Positions 23,634 through 35,908 are shown, counted from the first letter of the stretch. The stretch: DNA of 64,000 nucleotides from Coniferiporia sulphurascens (GCA_002794785.1 NBBA01000003.1:1116001-1180000); one strand, 5' to 3'. Notes: generated by a model not told the origin, from the sequence alone. Translations and numbers: made by a program.

Positions 23634-26600
23634 TTAGTAGCGATCGTGTCGAGCAAGGTTTTGCGGGTGTTGGTTTGGCCTGCGAAATGGAGTGTGGTTC
23701 AGTGTGCCGCCGTTCCCAGACATAGCCGCGTGTGGCGGACTTGGAACGAAGAGGGCGCCACGATTCTGCGCGGACCGTTCCTTACGTCGGAAGTGTGTTG
23801 GGGAGGGGAATGGTTCCGGCAGGCCCTGATTCGGCCCTGAGCTGTAGAAGATCTTCGGCCGCCAAGACTCGCGCTCGTCCATCACACACGAGTTCTTGAA
23901 TTTTTCAACGAGCGCCTCCTTTCCCCTTAAATAATTTGGTAACGTAAACATTGGGTGATGATCGTGATGGGACGAAATGAAAAATCTCACTGATAATTCG
24001 CGTAACTCATCTGAAGAACCTTCTCGGACGAAAACATATTCCTAATCAAACTTGAATTAGCGTCGTAGAAAATAACCACGAAGTGAACTTTAAAGTACCA
24101 TTTGACCCCAAGTTTCGCGCGCGCAAAGTACAAAAGATCTTCAACGTGAATAAAATTCACAAAGGCTAACAGACGCTGTCAGAGGGGCTGTTTACAAGAG
24201 GGAGAACACTGCCTACCGTATCCAACGTTGCACCCTACGGTATGAAATGTGGTTAGATAAAGCCTATCTGAATGTATAAGAGAACTCACCATTTTGGAAA
24301 TCCATCCTCAAGTACAAGAAGTCAATTTTGCGCGGGCACACCTTGTTAATGAAGTCGACCAAGTCCTTGTCCGACAGCTTATTTGGGATGTTTTTTATCA
24401 TAACGGTCGTGCGTGTATCCAGTCCTCCCGCAATTTTGTCCAAGTCAATCTGGTTCCTTTCCGGTGGCGAATCGAGCGTGATATCGACAGCGCCGCGTAC
24501 GGGCGAGGGAAGCAATTGCCCACCAGAGTGCACATGAGAGACATGCACGGGCGGCGAAGACAGCGTCGACGGAATGGATACGCTCCCGGGGCTGCACCCG
24601 GCGGTATAAGGATACGTCATCGCGATACGGGATGCCTGCGGGCTCATCAGTGATTCCATGCCTGGAGACGGACTCAGATAGTATTGTCCGTGGTATGGCG
24701 AAAGCATGCTTGCAGGTGACATTGTCATTCCTAGCAGAGCGGTCTGTTGAGCCGTCATTGCGTGGGCAGTGGAGTGCCCATGTGCGTAGTACGAGGGTGT
24801 CGCGTACACTGCTCCCGGCGGAGACGGAGTGTGCGGGCCATTCGGTGAAGATTCGATTACGGTCGGCATGCGCATGTGTCCATTGGCAAGCGTCCGATCC
24901 ATCATGTCACCGTCAAATGGTGTACAGTGTGTCGATCGCTCGGGAGCCGTCTCATAGTTTTTCTCTGGTGTGGACGGCTCGTCGAATAACCTTTGCGAGG
25001 GCGCTTCTTTCACTCCGGCCGCAGGGAAATCGCCGTTTGGGGAGATAACTCGCGGAGATGCAGACGAATCGCTGATGGCGCGCGTCCTCGGGCGCAGGAG
25101 TCCGTCAGAGTCTGTATGCAATATGCCGACCTGCTCCATAACCTTCCGTAGGGTTTCAAAGTACAACGTGTCGCTTGTCCTACGAGTATGATCGAGGCCT
25201 AGCTCAGTTGACTGAGGTGTTCCCACAGCATTAGCTGCGGCAACCGCGGCACGTCGTCGAAGGTCCTGGTCGCTCGCGGACTGGTGAAGTGGCGTAGGGA
25301 TGTTAACTGAGCCGGTGGATATGCGCCGCCCGGCGCCCGAGTGTGCGGGTGGCGTGTGCTGAGGTATAGCGGGAAGAGTACGTGTCGTATGGAAGGGGGA
25401 CGAATTAGTTGTGTCAATGTCTGCATATTGTTGCTGTTGTTGCTCGGGGGTGTCTAGGGAAATATCTGGCGAATAGTTGAAATAATCGAGACGAGACGAG
25501 GGCAGTAACTGGGGAAGAGTGTCAACATGCAAGGCAGAGAATGTACCGAGAGGAGAAGAGGGATAGGATGCGTGACTTTGTTCAGCATTCTGCGGAAATG
25601 GGACACCGAGCACGCCAGGCGCTGTGTGTCTCATGACGAGGGAGAGCGGATTGCCAAAAATACTACGTCCGTTGAGAGAGCCTATTGCGGTCCTCGCATT
25701 GCGCGAGTCAAAGAAATCCGCGATATACGTCTTTAAGGAAAAACAAATTGAGGTTAGTTAAGGAGAGACGTCGACTTTTCAGTGGCTGTATGCGTTACCC
25801 GAGCGTTCGATACATTTGCACGAGTGAAAGAACGCAGCTCGCCGAATCCGCTGACGATAGATTTCAACGAGTCCGCTTCTAATTTGCCTCCGTCCGCGGT
25901 TACCAAAACTTCACCCTCCGTCTCGTCGACGAAACTCGAGTCACCCAAGAGCTATAATGGTATGCGAAGATGTTGGATTCGTATTGATAAAAATGCAGGA
26001 CAGAATTAAAGAATCACCGTCCGCAAGTCTCTAGCTGCCATTTTTTCGGCACGCAGTCGGAGATTCCCGAAATATGTCTGTGATACAACATGACGCTCCG
26101 CATGGACGACGTGCCGGCAATCGTAGAATGCGAGTATAACAACTCCCTGGCTCGCTTGGAAGCGCAAACTCAGACCCTTCACGTCGCCGCAAGGCTGCAA
26201 TAAATAAACAAAGGGTTCTGAGCATCTCGTTAATGCAGTTTAGGTATAAAAGCACCGCCTACCCTGAAAGTGTCCTGGATCTCGCGGCTGGAAGCTTCTT
26301 TAGGAACTCCGCTTATCTGGAGAAAGAAATTAAAATTGGCATAAGATCGACGATCTGCCTTTTTTGCGCAGGCGAATCGGGGAGAAAGGGAGTACGAACG
26401 AGCAAGAACCTTTCACCGCCAGCGCCAGCCTGAGATCCCAGATTGCCCACACTGGGACCTAACCCTCGTTCAAAGCGTCCGTCTGTGGCGTCGGCGACTA
26501 GCTCATCGCTTAAGTCTATGCTCCGTTCGCTCTGCGACGAGATGGTGGCTGCGCTGTCGTCCAGGTGGCGTGGGCGCGCGCGCTGCGGTGAGTCTGGCCA

Positions 26601-26936
26601 ACCAGCACCGATACCCGAAGACACTGCCACGGGAGAAAGCGGCGCATCGCGCTGAATGGGAGTGTGAGAAAAGAGGCCAGCGGAGGAAGGCGTCGGAGGA
26701 GGGGCGGCCGAACCGCGGGCGGGCGGGGTGGCATATGCGGTACCTGTACCTTGGCCGGCGGGATTTGGTATGTTAGTGGAAGACGCAGGGGTGAGGGGCG
26801 GGGTGAGCGGTGTGTGGGGCTGGGAGGAGCCGTCCAGGGCGTGGGTGAAAGTCTTCTGAGACGGAGACTGGGACTGGGTCGGAGTGGGAGAGCCGAAGAG
26901 GTCTGAAGGGGAAGAGGGGTCATAAGGCACGGGCAT
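23634..26936 (-). CDS. Mei2-type RNA-binding protein (RRM)
   Basis: Homologue of fission yeast Mei2, an RNA-binding switch protein for meiosis; also like plant AML proteins. Start MPVPYDPSSPSDLFG at 26936 opens a 200-residue Ser/Pro/Thr disordered region. Next come RRM-like exons (about 26,330-25,680): LSLRFQASQGVVILAFYDCR, then VSGFGELRSFTRANVSN and YIADFFDSRNARTAIGSLNG. A Ser/Pro/Tyr-rich linker of over 350 residues follows. The C-terminal Mei2 RRM reads TTVMIKNIPNKLSDKDLVDF, FLYLRMDFQNG, CNVGYAFVNFI, FSSEKVLQMSYANYQGKEAL, VEKFKNSCVMDE, the diagnostic family signature. The final RRM is spread over five exons, including an 18-nt exon at 24217-24234. The stop is at 23634. Family is firm through the C-terminal RRM; a role in sexual development of this fungus is inference. 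Confidence 0.9.
24217..24234 (-). other. 18-nt micro-exon within the Mei2 RRM
   Basis: Bounded by acceptor TAG at 24235-24236 and donor GTAGGC at 24215-24216. It supplies GG TGC AAC GTT GGA TAC G, giving the conserved G-C-N-V-G-Y between DFQN and AFVNFI. Both flanking introns are of ordinary length. Confidence 0.85.
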
Positions 26937-27775
26937 TTAGATAGCAAATAGCAAAATACAAGGGACGAAACACGCACGAGGAAAGTCGATCTGACAGGTT
27001 TGGGAGTCCCTTTTGAAAGAAAGAGAATGAGAGGCGAATGAGATATGACGCAAGGAAAAAGTCGGACCAGTGGACAGGCAAGACCGGGGACGTATGTTTG
27101 GTGCGTGAGGGAGTGGGCTGCTGCTGGGCAGAGGTGAGCCGGACAAGTGAAGGGGGAAAGAGGGGGGCGGAGCGCACGTCTGAGGGCTGAGAGAGTATAA
27201 GGGGGAAGGGGACGGCAGAGTGAGTCTTTGCCATGAAGGGCGTGGAGCGGAATTACGGGGGGAGAGAAGAAAGGGGGATCAAGAGGAAGCAAGAGGGTAG
27301 GGGGAGGAGAGGGAGGACGAGTGAGGTATTTAAGATGGCGGAGGGCATGTGAGTTGGCACGGCGTCAGAGAAGGGGGGGGGTCATTGCGAGGTTAGCGCC
27401 CGGGCGGGGACCGCAAGAGGAAATAGGTTGTACGCAAGCAGCGGTGGCGGGCGGGGCAGCGGGCAGGCAGGCGGAGGACAGGGCTCTAGACGCGAAGAGG
27501 ATCACCGGCGTACACCCTGTCCAGTTATGAAATGCTTCCGCAGGGGATCCGCTGCATGCAGGGAGGGTAGCAGCTGATCGTCACCCCGAGCCCCCGGCCC
27601 CGGTGCACTAATAAATCGCCATTCGGGTAGTCGCCCCGCTCCATCCGTCGCAGTACATCATGGCAGATGCAGCTACGACTTAGCAGCCGTCTCGACACCA
27701 ATCGTTCGCTTGCCTATTTAGGCAGCCTTCCGCGTTCCGTGTACACACACAACCCGCCGTCCGCAGGTGGTCCAC
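26937..27775. promoter_or_regulatory. Head-to-head spacer between the Mei2-like gene and the HAD hydrolase
   Basis: 839 bp between divergent start codons. From about 27,090 to 27,330 the + strand is GA-rich (gggagaggg-type runs), which is a CT-rich leader for the Mei2-like gene. From about 27,430 to 27,610 it is GC-rich. No open frame here looks like a protein family. Confidence 0.45.
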
Positions 27776-28928
27776 ATGGCCCGCCTCGTCACCTTCGACG
27801 CCCTCTTTACCCTCATCCGCCCCCGACTCCCCATCCACATCCAATATGCACAGGCCTTTCAGCCTTTCTTCGGCCCCCTGCCCCCTGACACCATTAGGCG
27901 CGCCTTCAAGTCAGGTCAGCGTCCTCTCTCGCGTCCTCTCTCGCGCTACCAGTCGGAACCCGCGACGCACTTGACCACCACCTCTTGCACTTCCAATATA
28001 CATCAACGTTAACTCTAACTGTCCGCGCTTCTCTGACTTCAACTTCTCTTCCGCGGCGCTTGAATTTCATCTGACCCCGACCTTCGACACAGTCCTCGCT
28101 CATTTACAGGCATCCCGTCCCGCCTATGTCCAGGGTCACAAGGCCTGGTGGACAGACGTCATCCGCCACACCGCACTAGGCGCCGGCGTACACAACAAAG
28201 GTCTGCCCCCCACTGCCGACCTCCGTCGCTCGCTCACGCACCTCCATAGCCGTCATCGACGCCCTCCCCGTCCTCGTCCCAGACCTGCTCGACCGCTTCA
28301 GCTCCCGCCGGGGCTATGCCCTCTATGACGACGCCCTTCCCACCCGTTCGTCGTCTTCGCTAGCCCACGAGCGATGCTGACTGCCTGCCTCAGTGTCAGC
28401 GCTCCGCGACGCGGGCATAATCACGGCGCTCGTCAGTAACATGGACTCGCGCACCGGTGCGTATTCATTGATCGCTCCGAGAATCATCAGTTTCAGCTGA
28501 TTACTACCCAATCTCAAGTGAGTGCCCTCGATGATCTCGGCGCCCTCTCCCACCTCGACCACGTCCTCGTAAGCGAGCTTGAAGGCGTCGAAAAGCCCGA
28601 GCCCGAGATCTTTCTCCGTGCTTGCACTCTCGCCGGCGTCGCCCCAGAGCAGGCAATCCACGTGGGAGACGAGTTGGAATGGTTCGCTTTTTTGTTCTAT
28701 CTATGGTATACATCTTTGAAGCTGACATGGTCGCCTTCTACTCCCCGAATTCGCCGACGGCATCGCAACAGCGATTATCTCGGTGCGTCCCGAGCGGGTC
28801 TTCACGCATTGCTATTGTGCAGACCTTCGGAAGATGGAGTACAAGATACGCCACCCACTTACAAGGACGTAAGGCAGATCACGGATCTCAGCCAAATCAA
28901 ACGTTTTATAGGTGATAATAATATATGA
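27776..28928 (+). CDS. HAD-superfamily hydrolase, HDHD3-like
   Basis: Probable haloacid-dehalogenase-fold hydrolase, cytosolic, substrate unknown. Start MARLVTFDALFTL carries motif I with the nucleophile Asp (FDALFTL); the position two residues after it is Leu, not the Asp of classical phosphatases. Downstream segments: AFKSVLAHLQASRPAYVQG and HKAWWTDVIRHTALGAG (cap), VLVPDLLDRFSS, IITALVSNMDSR (motif II Ser), GVEKPEPEIFLRA (motif III Lys) and HVGDELECDYLGASRAG (motif IV acids). About five introns were placed, the first long (27915-28092). It ends KRFIGDNNI. It is tail-to-tail with the bS6m gene, 120 bp apart. The fold is clear; fungal HDHD3-like proteins commonly have this DAL form of motif I. 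Confidence 0.85.
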
Positions 28929-29048
28929 GAAAAAGTCTATTACTGGGAGAGAATGTCAATTCTGGCACACTAAGAAAGTAATAAGATGCCCTTACTAAGA
29001 AACAAAGATATATAATGTACACTCCTCTGTCCGCCGCCCTCTAGCAGC

Positions 29049-29638
29049 TCAAACGGGCAGGCGCCAAAAACTCTGTGAGTTCAGCCCGGACGGGGATATC
29101 CCTATCGACGAGATGCCCAAGCCGCCCAGGATGTCGTCGTCCTCGCCTTTCATGTTGTGAGGGTCTGTCTCGTGGTAAGTCATGGTACGCCGGCGGTTGT
29201 CGACGACATCCTCGAGGCGCTCGCCGAGCTTGAGCATCGTCCAACGCACGACACGCGGGTCCGTCCGCATGCGGTCGTTGAGCTGCGAGAGCAAGGAGGG
29301 CGGCGCGTCAAAGTACATTGACCAGTAGCTGGGGGGACAGGTGTGTCAGTGGGGCAGATAGGCAAAGGAACAGGACGCGGGAGGTACGCACTCGCCAGTC
29401 GTGTGGTAATGCTTGTGACGCCGCATGCGCTGTGGGAGGTTGTGTGTGCCGTGGTACTGGATCTGGCGGACGGTGCTGCCTTGGTCGAGCAACAGCTTAG
29501 CGGACTGCGAAACAAGATCCTTTATGTGCCGCTGCGAGAAGAAGAAAAAATAGGCAAAATATGTCTTGCATGAAGTCAAGGAGGACGCACGTATTCCGGA
29601 TAGTGCGCCGCGACGCAGTACATCCTGTAAAGAGGCAT
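29049..29638 (-). CDS. MRP17: Mitochondrial small-subunit ribosomal protein bS6m (MRP17)
   Basis: Component of the mitochondrial ribosome small subunit, homologue of bacterial S6. Three exons (29638-29591, 29531-29392, 29328-29049) total 468 nt, 155 residues. It reads MPLYRMYCVAAHYPEY, then HIKDLVSQSAKLLLDQGSTV, THNLPQRMRRHKHYH, GDYWSMYFDAPPSLL, and DPRVVRWTMLKLGERLEDV, the S6 fold in order with no bacterial-type acidic tail. The C-terminal 50 residues after VDNRRRTM are a fungal extension. It is head-to-head with SND1 across 249 bp and tail-to-tail with the HAD gene. Phases (0, then 2) agree with the join. Confidence 0.93.
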
Positions 29639-29887
29639 CGTTGAAGGCGGGCTCGCTGTGTTCGACCGTCCAAGTGCTCATTTCCGCACAAACAAGTTTT
29701 ACTTTTAGTTGAGCGTGAGAAGCAGTTACCATTGTCGTCACTCGCAGTGCGCTGGCATACGATCGCGCGCACACGAGCGAGTGCTATAGGCACACGCACT
29801 ACTCCCTCTTCTGCTACCACTATATCTCAGGGCCACCCTCTCTGCGACCATCTTCACTCGATTTTGCAAAACAAAAACCAGGCTAAA
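29639..29887. promoter_or_regulatory. Head-to-head spacer between MRP17 and SND1
   Basis: 249 bp between divergent start codons. No TATA box. A short pyrimidine-rich patch (ctactaccac... ccctcttctg) lies about 70-90 bp before the SND1 start. Confidence 0.4.
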
Positions 29888-32800
29888 ATGGCGATGAAAG
29901 CTGTCCGTAAAAAATAATTTATTTCCGCGCCGCACGCGCCTGATCCCTCTGAACGGAGCTGACACGTTCCTTCGCTGCAGATCGTAAAGTGTAAATAACG
30001 AAATCCCTCCATGCTTCTCCGCCCTGCCCCTCCTCTCCGTTTGCTTCTGCTTAATGCTGCTTATCAATTTTAAATTGTAGCCGTCATCTCCGGAGACTCG
30101 CTCGTCCTGCGCGGACGTCCAGGACCTCAAGGTCAGCCACCAAAAGAACGGTGCGTGGTACTACAGCGCTCCTGCATGCGTACGCGCCTTACTCCTGTCC
30201 TAGTATTCTGCACCTCGCCGACATCACCGCACCGCGCCTCGGAACGCAGTCCCGCGAAGATGAGGTCAGTCCGAGCTCGCCGCACCAGCGTCTCCGTTTA
30301 CTGACGAATCACCCCTCCTCCCGTCCAGGAATGGGCATTCGAGTCGCGCGAATTCCTACGCTCTCTCTGCGTCGGCAAGGAGGTCACCTTCTCATCGATC
30401 CACTCACTGCCACTCGGGACAGACGATGTCCCGCGCGACCTCGGTAACGCCGAGCTCGTCGCCCAGGGCGTCACGACCGACATCGCGACAGAGCTGCTGC
30501 GTGCGGGGTGGGCAAAGACAAAGGAGATCAAACGCGAGCCCACAGAGGAGGACGATCGCAGGAAGGACCTCGAGAACGACGCCCGGACTGGCGGGCGTGG
30601 GATGTGGAACCCTCAAGGACAAAAGGTGAGACTCTGCCTGGATGCTCTTCACGCTGGTACGGGGTCACGTGACTTATACCTCGGGACAGCCGAGGAACGT
30701 GCAATACAATATGCCGCTCGACTCTCAGGCGTTCCTGCAAGAGTGGAAAGGGAAATCATTGGATGGTGAGGACCTCACGTACCCCGAGGTTTGTCGGAGT
30801 CTTACGTTATCTTTTTCCCAGCAATTATTGAGTCGGTTCGCGACGGCTCGACTGTGCGAGCGCGTCTCCTCATGCCTGAAGGCGATCATCAGTATGTAAA
30901 TATTGCTCTCGCCGGTGTTCGCTGCCCGCGCTCGTCGGGTAAGCAGGGCGAGGCTTCGGAACAGTGGGGTGATGAGGTAAGCTCTGCGCCCTTTGCGCAT
31001 TTAACCTGTCTCCGTACTAAATTACACGAACGATTATTAGGCAAAATTCTTCACCGAATCGAGGCTTTTACAAAGAGCCGTGCGCGTACAACTCCTCTCT
31101 TTACCTGTGCCCGCCGCTACGCCTTTCCAAACAACCTCGAACGGTTCGGCACCTGCGCCAGCCAGCATTTTCATCGGGAATGGTAATTACTATCTGGAAC
31201 TTGGGCTAGACACGAGAATAAATGCCCTTTTCCCCTATATGTAGTTCTTCACCCCAACGGTAACGTCGCGGAGCACCTCGTCGCCACTGGTCTCGCGCGC
31301 GTCGTTGACTGGCATGCCGGCATGCTCGCCGCGGGTGGTGGCATGGAGCGACTGCGTGCCTCCGAGCGCTCCGCGAAGGAAAAGCGCGTCTGCCTTTATG
31401 CTTCCTTGCCCAGCGCGTCTAGCGGCCCCGGAACGAAGTCGAACGGCACTTCGATAAACGGCATTACGCGCGATTTCGACGCGGTGGTTGTGCGGATATG
31501 GAGTGCTGACCAGGTCTCCGTCGTTCCAAAGGACGGCGGGAAGGAGCGCAGGATTCAGTTGAGCTCGACGCGTGCGCCGAGGTATGCATTTTTCTTCTCT
31601 TGCTTTGTTAGGTGAGAGTGTTTGCTAAGTAGGTCGTATGGACAGAGCTGCGGACCCGAAGCAAGCGTTCTATGCGACAGAGGCCAGAGAGGTGCGCAGA
31701 AAATTCTGCGTCGCCCTTCACTGCCCTTTTCTGAGTTATATTTCTCGCAGTTCTTGCGCAAAAAACTTATTGGAAAAACAGTCAAAGTGCATATAGACTT
31801 CATCCGACCAAAAGAGGGCGACTACGACGAGCGTGAGTGCGCTACAATCCGTTATGGAGGAGCCAACGCGTGAGTCTCCCTCTATGCGGTAGTGTGGCTT
31901 GACCAAACATACTCTGTTTAATCTTCTGCAGGAATGTTGCCGAGCAGTTGATCGAAAAAGGTTTCGCAACGGCACTCCGTCACAAGCGCGATGATGAAGA
32001 CCGCTCAGCCGACTACGACAAACTGATGGCCGCGGAACAAGCGTATGCTCGAATATTTGTGTGATGTGTTGTCCCTTCATTCAATGGTTGTTGCGTTAGT
32101 GCGGTTGAAGGTGAGCGGGGGCTCCACTCTCCGAAGGAACGTCCTGCGCCAAAACAGCCCATGAACGTATCTGAGGTCTGTTTTTCCTCCTTCCATAATT
32201 TTGTCCGAATACTGGAACTGTTTACCCTCTTCTAGTCGTCTGTACGTGCGAACTCGTACCTTTCTGGCTTCAAGCGTTTAGGCCGAATCCCAGCTGTGGT
32301 TGACTACGTTGCTTCTGGCTCCCGCTTTAAGTATGTTTACCTTCACACAACCTCTATTCGCTTCTCGCTTACACACTTGTTATTAGAGTTTTGCTACCAA
32401 AGGACAACCAAACTATCACGCTTGTCCTAGGCGGTAAGCGACGCCAGTCTGTGACGTTTAAGCTCGGGGATCTTATCTGCTCCAACTTATCCAGGCATCC
32501 GCGCTCCCCGGACTGCTCGCGGTGCGGGCGAGAAGAACGAGCCTTATGGTGCAGAGGCTGCCGAGTTCGCCACCCGCCGATACATGCAACGCGATGTCGA
32601 GGTCGAGATCGAGGCTGTGGATAAGAGTGGTGGCTTCATCGGCGCACTATATGTGAACAAGACTGAAAACGTTGCTGTCACGCTTGTACGCGAGGGTCTT
32701 GCAACCGTGCATGGATTTTCCGCCGAAGGTTTACCCTATGCCAAGCAATTATTCGACGCCGAGGTGCGACCCCCCGAATATGATTGTTTCATGTATATTG

Positions 32801-33822
32801 ACTGAAGTAACCCTTTCTTAAAGGCAGAAGCCAAGGAGCATAAAACCAACGTACGGTCCCCCCAACCGCGACAGAGCTAGAAATTCTGAGCTAACTGTTT
32901 ATCGTTCGTAGATATGGAAGGATTACGATGAAGAAGCCGAAGCTGCAGCCGAGGAGGAGGAGAAGAAGGCGCAGGACATTCAACCCTTGAAGACGGAATA
33001 TCTCGACGTAATCATCAGTGATGTTCGAACCCACAACGGCTTAAACTTTTCCGTCCAGGTTCTCAACACGGAAGGCACGCGCTTTTTCTTCCATTTAATG
33101 TTCTGCACTATTGACAAAGGTGGCGGTAGGCATTGCGGCACTGGAAAAACTCATGCAGGATTTCTCTCTGCATCATCGCGCGGCAGCCGCACCCACGAAT
33201 TTCTTCCCGAAGGGTGGCGATTTGGTCTCAGCTAAATTCTCTGACGGCTCATGGTACCGCGCGAAAGTCCGCCGATCATCGCCGCTGAAGAAAGAGGCAG
33301 AGGTTACTTTCATCGACTACGGGAACCAGGATACGGTAGCGTTTAAGGATATTCGCCCCTTGGACCCCAAATTCCGTTCATTACCCGGCCAAGCTCAAGA
33401 TGCGCGGTTGAGGTAAGTTTTGAGCTACGTTTATAAAATTATGTGCGGCGTTAAGCTGATCATCCGCCCCCAGCTTTGTAAAACTCGTGGACCCCAACAG
33501 CGAGTATTTCCAGGAAGCCGTAGACCGTTTCCGCAGCATGTGTGAAGGGCGTAAGCTCGTTGCGAACGTGGACTACCGGGAAGGGCCTCTCCTGCACTTG
33601 CGCCTCATCGACCCGACTGACCCGAACGCGGCACAAGATCCTTTGGCATGTGTCAACATTGACCTCGTGCGTGAGGGCCTTGCGTCGGTTGACCGTAAGG
33701 GCTGCAAGTACCTTAGTGCGTATGGTGCCGTTGTGAAGAAAATCCAGGATGCGATCTTGGGAGCAAAAACTGACCGTCTTGGTATGTTTGAGTTCGGGGA
33801 CGTTGAGGAGGACGAATCGTGA
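29888..33822 (+). CDS. SND1: Tudor staphylococcal nuclease (Tudor-SN, SND1)
   Basis: Multidomain RNA-binding nuclease-like protein linked in other eukaryotes to RNA decay, splicing and stress granules. Exon 1 (29888-29906) gives MAMKAV, joined at 30081 to PVISGDSLVLRGRPGPQG. Four staphylococcal-nuclease repeats follow: SN1 with LHLADITAPRLG and ELLRAGWAKTKEI; SN2 with VRDGSTVRARLL and HPNGNVAEHLVATGLARV; SN3 with RIQLSSTRAPR and KVHIDFIRPKEGDYDE; SN4 with LPKDNQTITLVLGGIRAP and VTLVREGLATVHGFSAEG. The Tudor domain has GDLVSAKFSDGSWYRAKV and VTFIDYGNQDTV, with the aromatic cage residues, inserted in a fifth partial SN ending LGMFEFGDVEEDES. About 17 exons. Read-through ORFs are short because introns are numerous. 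Family assignment is very secure; total about 900 residues. Confidence 0.95.
30664..30673. promoter_or_regulatory. Palindromic E-box (GTCACGTGAC) in an SND1 intron
   Basis: A perfect 10-bp palindrome with a CACGTG core, within the intron at 30626-30689 between the first and second SN domains. bHLH factors bind CACGTG; whether it matters here is unknown. Confidence 0.3.
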
Positions 33823-33880
33823 GCGGGTCCCATCTGCTTCGGTTCCTAGTGTCCCCTCCCGTTATCCCTTTCCTCAACCA

Positions 33881-33894
33881 CCCCCCCCCCCCCC
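33881..33894. repeat. Poly-C tract (14 C)
   Basis: Uninterrupted run of 14 C just downstream of the SND1 stop, flanked by further C-rich sequence (cccctccc and cccccgc). Likely a length-variable mononucleotide repeat; exact length may be affected by sequencing. Confidence 0.8.
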
Positions 33895-35831
33895 TTCCTA
33901 ACCCCTCCCCCCGCTTCCCCGCTCCCACATGCTTGCTTGGATTACTCACGGACTATATTTTGCTTGACGCCACTGGAGGAAGCCACTTGCACACCGCGCA
34001 CAATGAATATATTTGCGGACGGAAGACGTACCTGCTTTCTCGGCTGTTCGATGATTAATGAGTTCGCATCCTATTTGGATAAAGAACGGTGAGGTAAGAT
34101 GCAGTTTACCGACTGGCGGCAGCAGAAAGACTTCGCATGCATTAAGGAGCAGCGCACGCAAGCAATTGCATTCATCAATTCAACCCGTGTATCGCTCTAG
34201 GCGGACCAGGCTCTCAGAAAAAGCTGAAAGCCCCGCTGCATCCCAAGGTTGTTGAATTCCCTCCCTTCTAAAGAGTATGAGTGCTCCCACTACGATCGCG
34301 GACTCGTCAGCCTTTCCTACGGGAACGTTTCTTGAGGTGGCTGCTCTTACCGGATCCGAGAAACGCCAAGACCGATAACTGCCTTCCGTGAGTTGGGGCA
34401 CCAAAAAGACACCCCGGGCTCACACTTCGAACTCTGGTTCTTGCATTAAGGACGATGTAATCTAGGCCGGGTGCGAGTCTTCAATTTACTCGTGGATGTT
34501 CTCCGTGTTTCTTTGTACTATCCAAGGTAGGGCCGCCTTGTTGAAGAAATACTGAGGTGTGACCCTTCGGCATCTTTTGGTACCGCCTTCAAGTTCGAGC
34601 GCTAATGAGAAATTGCAACCCTGAACTGACTCTTGAATGCCTCTCGTGTGGATGGCGAAGCCCGAACTACTCAGACGGAGGGAGGTGCATACGAAGTGCT
34701 TGCGGACAAGTGAGGGAACGCCAAGCTTTCATAAAGAGTCCGACCAGGGCGTATTGGAGCAATCCCGATGTCGCCGGGTGAAAACCAGGCTCAACTGCAC
34801 CGTATGCCCTGATGCACACTGAGGCTTGCGCAGAGGGGCAAAGTGGATTTAAGACGCAGAGTCCACAGACGCTGACGAACGTCGCCCTCACAAGTAAGCC
34901 GAAATAGGAAATTTTATACGTTAATTAAACTTGGTTCTTTAATTTGCGGCGATGCGGGACGTCGGTTTGGGTCTTTGGAGAGTTATTGTAGAGCCACAGT
35001 TTCCCCGCTGAGTACTGTAAACTCTAATAGCGTCTATTCTAGGCTGACCTTATTTAGAAAGAGTCGGGTTCTCTCAAGCTGGTACTATTCTGCTTCCGCG
35101 ATGTACTTCATACAGTCGCTTCCGACGAGCCTGGGTCATCAGCTTGGCGTTGATGCATTTATGCGAATGCATGAATGCTCGTTCGCCGCTGAGAGCAACA
35201 GTCTTCTTTTGAAAGCTTATAGGCTGAATACGCTAGGCCCACCGTTTCTGGAGAACTTTGAAGTATCTGAGTCTCCTAGCTCAACTCAGACCTGTCCTTT
35301 TTGCCAACGATATTTCGGTCTACGAAGTTCGGACTAAGGCTGCAGTCGATTTGAGAGCTCATTTGCCTCGCGAAGGATCACGATAACTAGCCGCTGACGT
35401 CGGGAACTCATGCTCGGAGCCCTCTCCCACTCCAGTGCTGTGGAGTCGACCTACCAGCAGCCGTACCAGCCCGCCGAAGCCAATTTATCGGGCGCGCCAT
35501 TTTTGAAGTGTCTCAAGCTTCGGTGCGTTCCAGTCCCGAACTTGTGGATCCTCCCGCGCTTTTGGGTCCTCTGCACTAAGCCCATTGCCACGGCGCCGCC
35601 TTCTAGGTCCCGACGCTTCATAGCGCATCCGACTCTGCCCTCAGGAAAAGTTGCGTTCACTTCCCAGGCTTTCACGGCACGGTAACTGCAGTCTTCTTAT
35701 TGGTTACAGAGGGCTATCTTTGTACGTTCGATCAACGTCCGAAAGCTGATTGGATCTATGGCGTTCCCATCCTCATTATTTCGATTTTTCTCGTTCGGCT
35801 CGATAAAATAAAATAAAACTGGGAATAAGGG

Positions 35832-35838
35832 TATAAAA
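35832..35838 (+). promoter_or_regulatory. TATA box of the manganese peroxidase gene
   Basis: A strong TATAAAA lies 71 bp upstream of the ATG at 35909, a normal distance for a fungal secreted-enzyme gene. It stands out because the housekeeping genes in the window have no such box. Confidence 0.7.
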
Positions 35839-35908
35839 GGCTCCTGAGGACCAGTTTCTGAGGAGCACCAAGTCAGTTACATTCCACAACTCGCGCGACT
35901 GAGTTACA

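Larger units (their letters stand above)
33823..35908. other. 2.1-kb stretch with no recognisable gene
   Basis: Between the SND1 stop and the peroxidase start. It opens with pyrimidine-rich sequence and a run of 14 C (33881-33894), then is unremarkable mixed sequence with several short frames (for example 34975-35337 and 35410-35685) that show no family signature, no clear splice structure and no transposon ends. The right end carries the peroxidase promoter. Confidence 0.5.

Noticed and set aside
34975..35337. Open frame of 120 codons
   Set aside because: No conserved motif, no splice context and no family resemblance; expected by chance in this stretch.
35410..35685. Open frame of 91 codons
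   Set aside because: No recognisable motif or splice partner; overlaps an equally long frame on the other strand.
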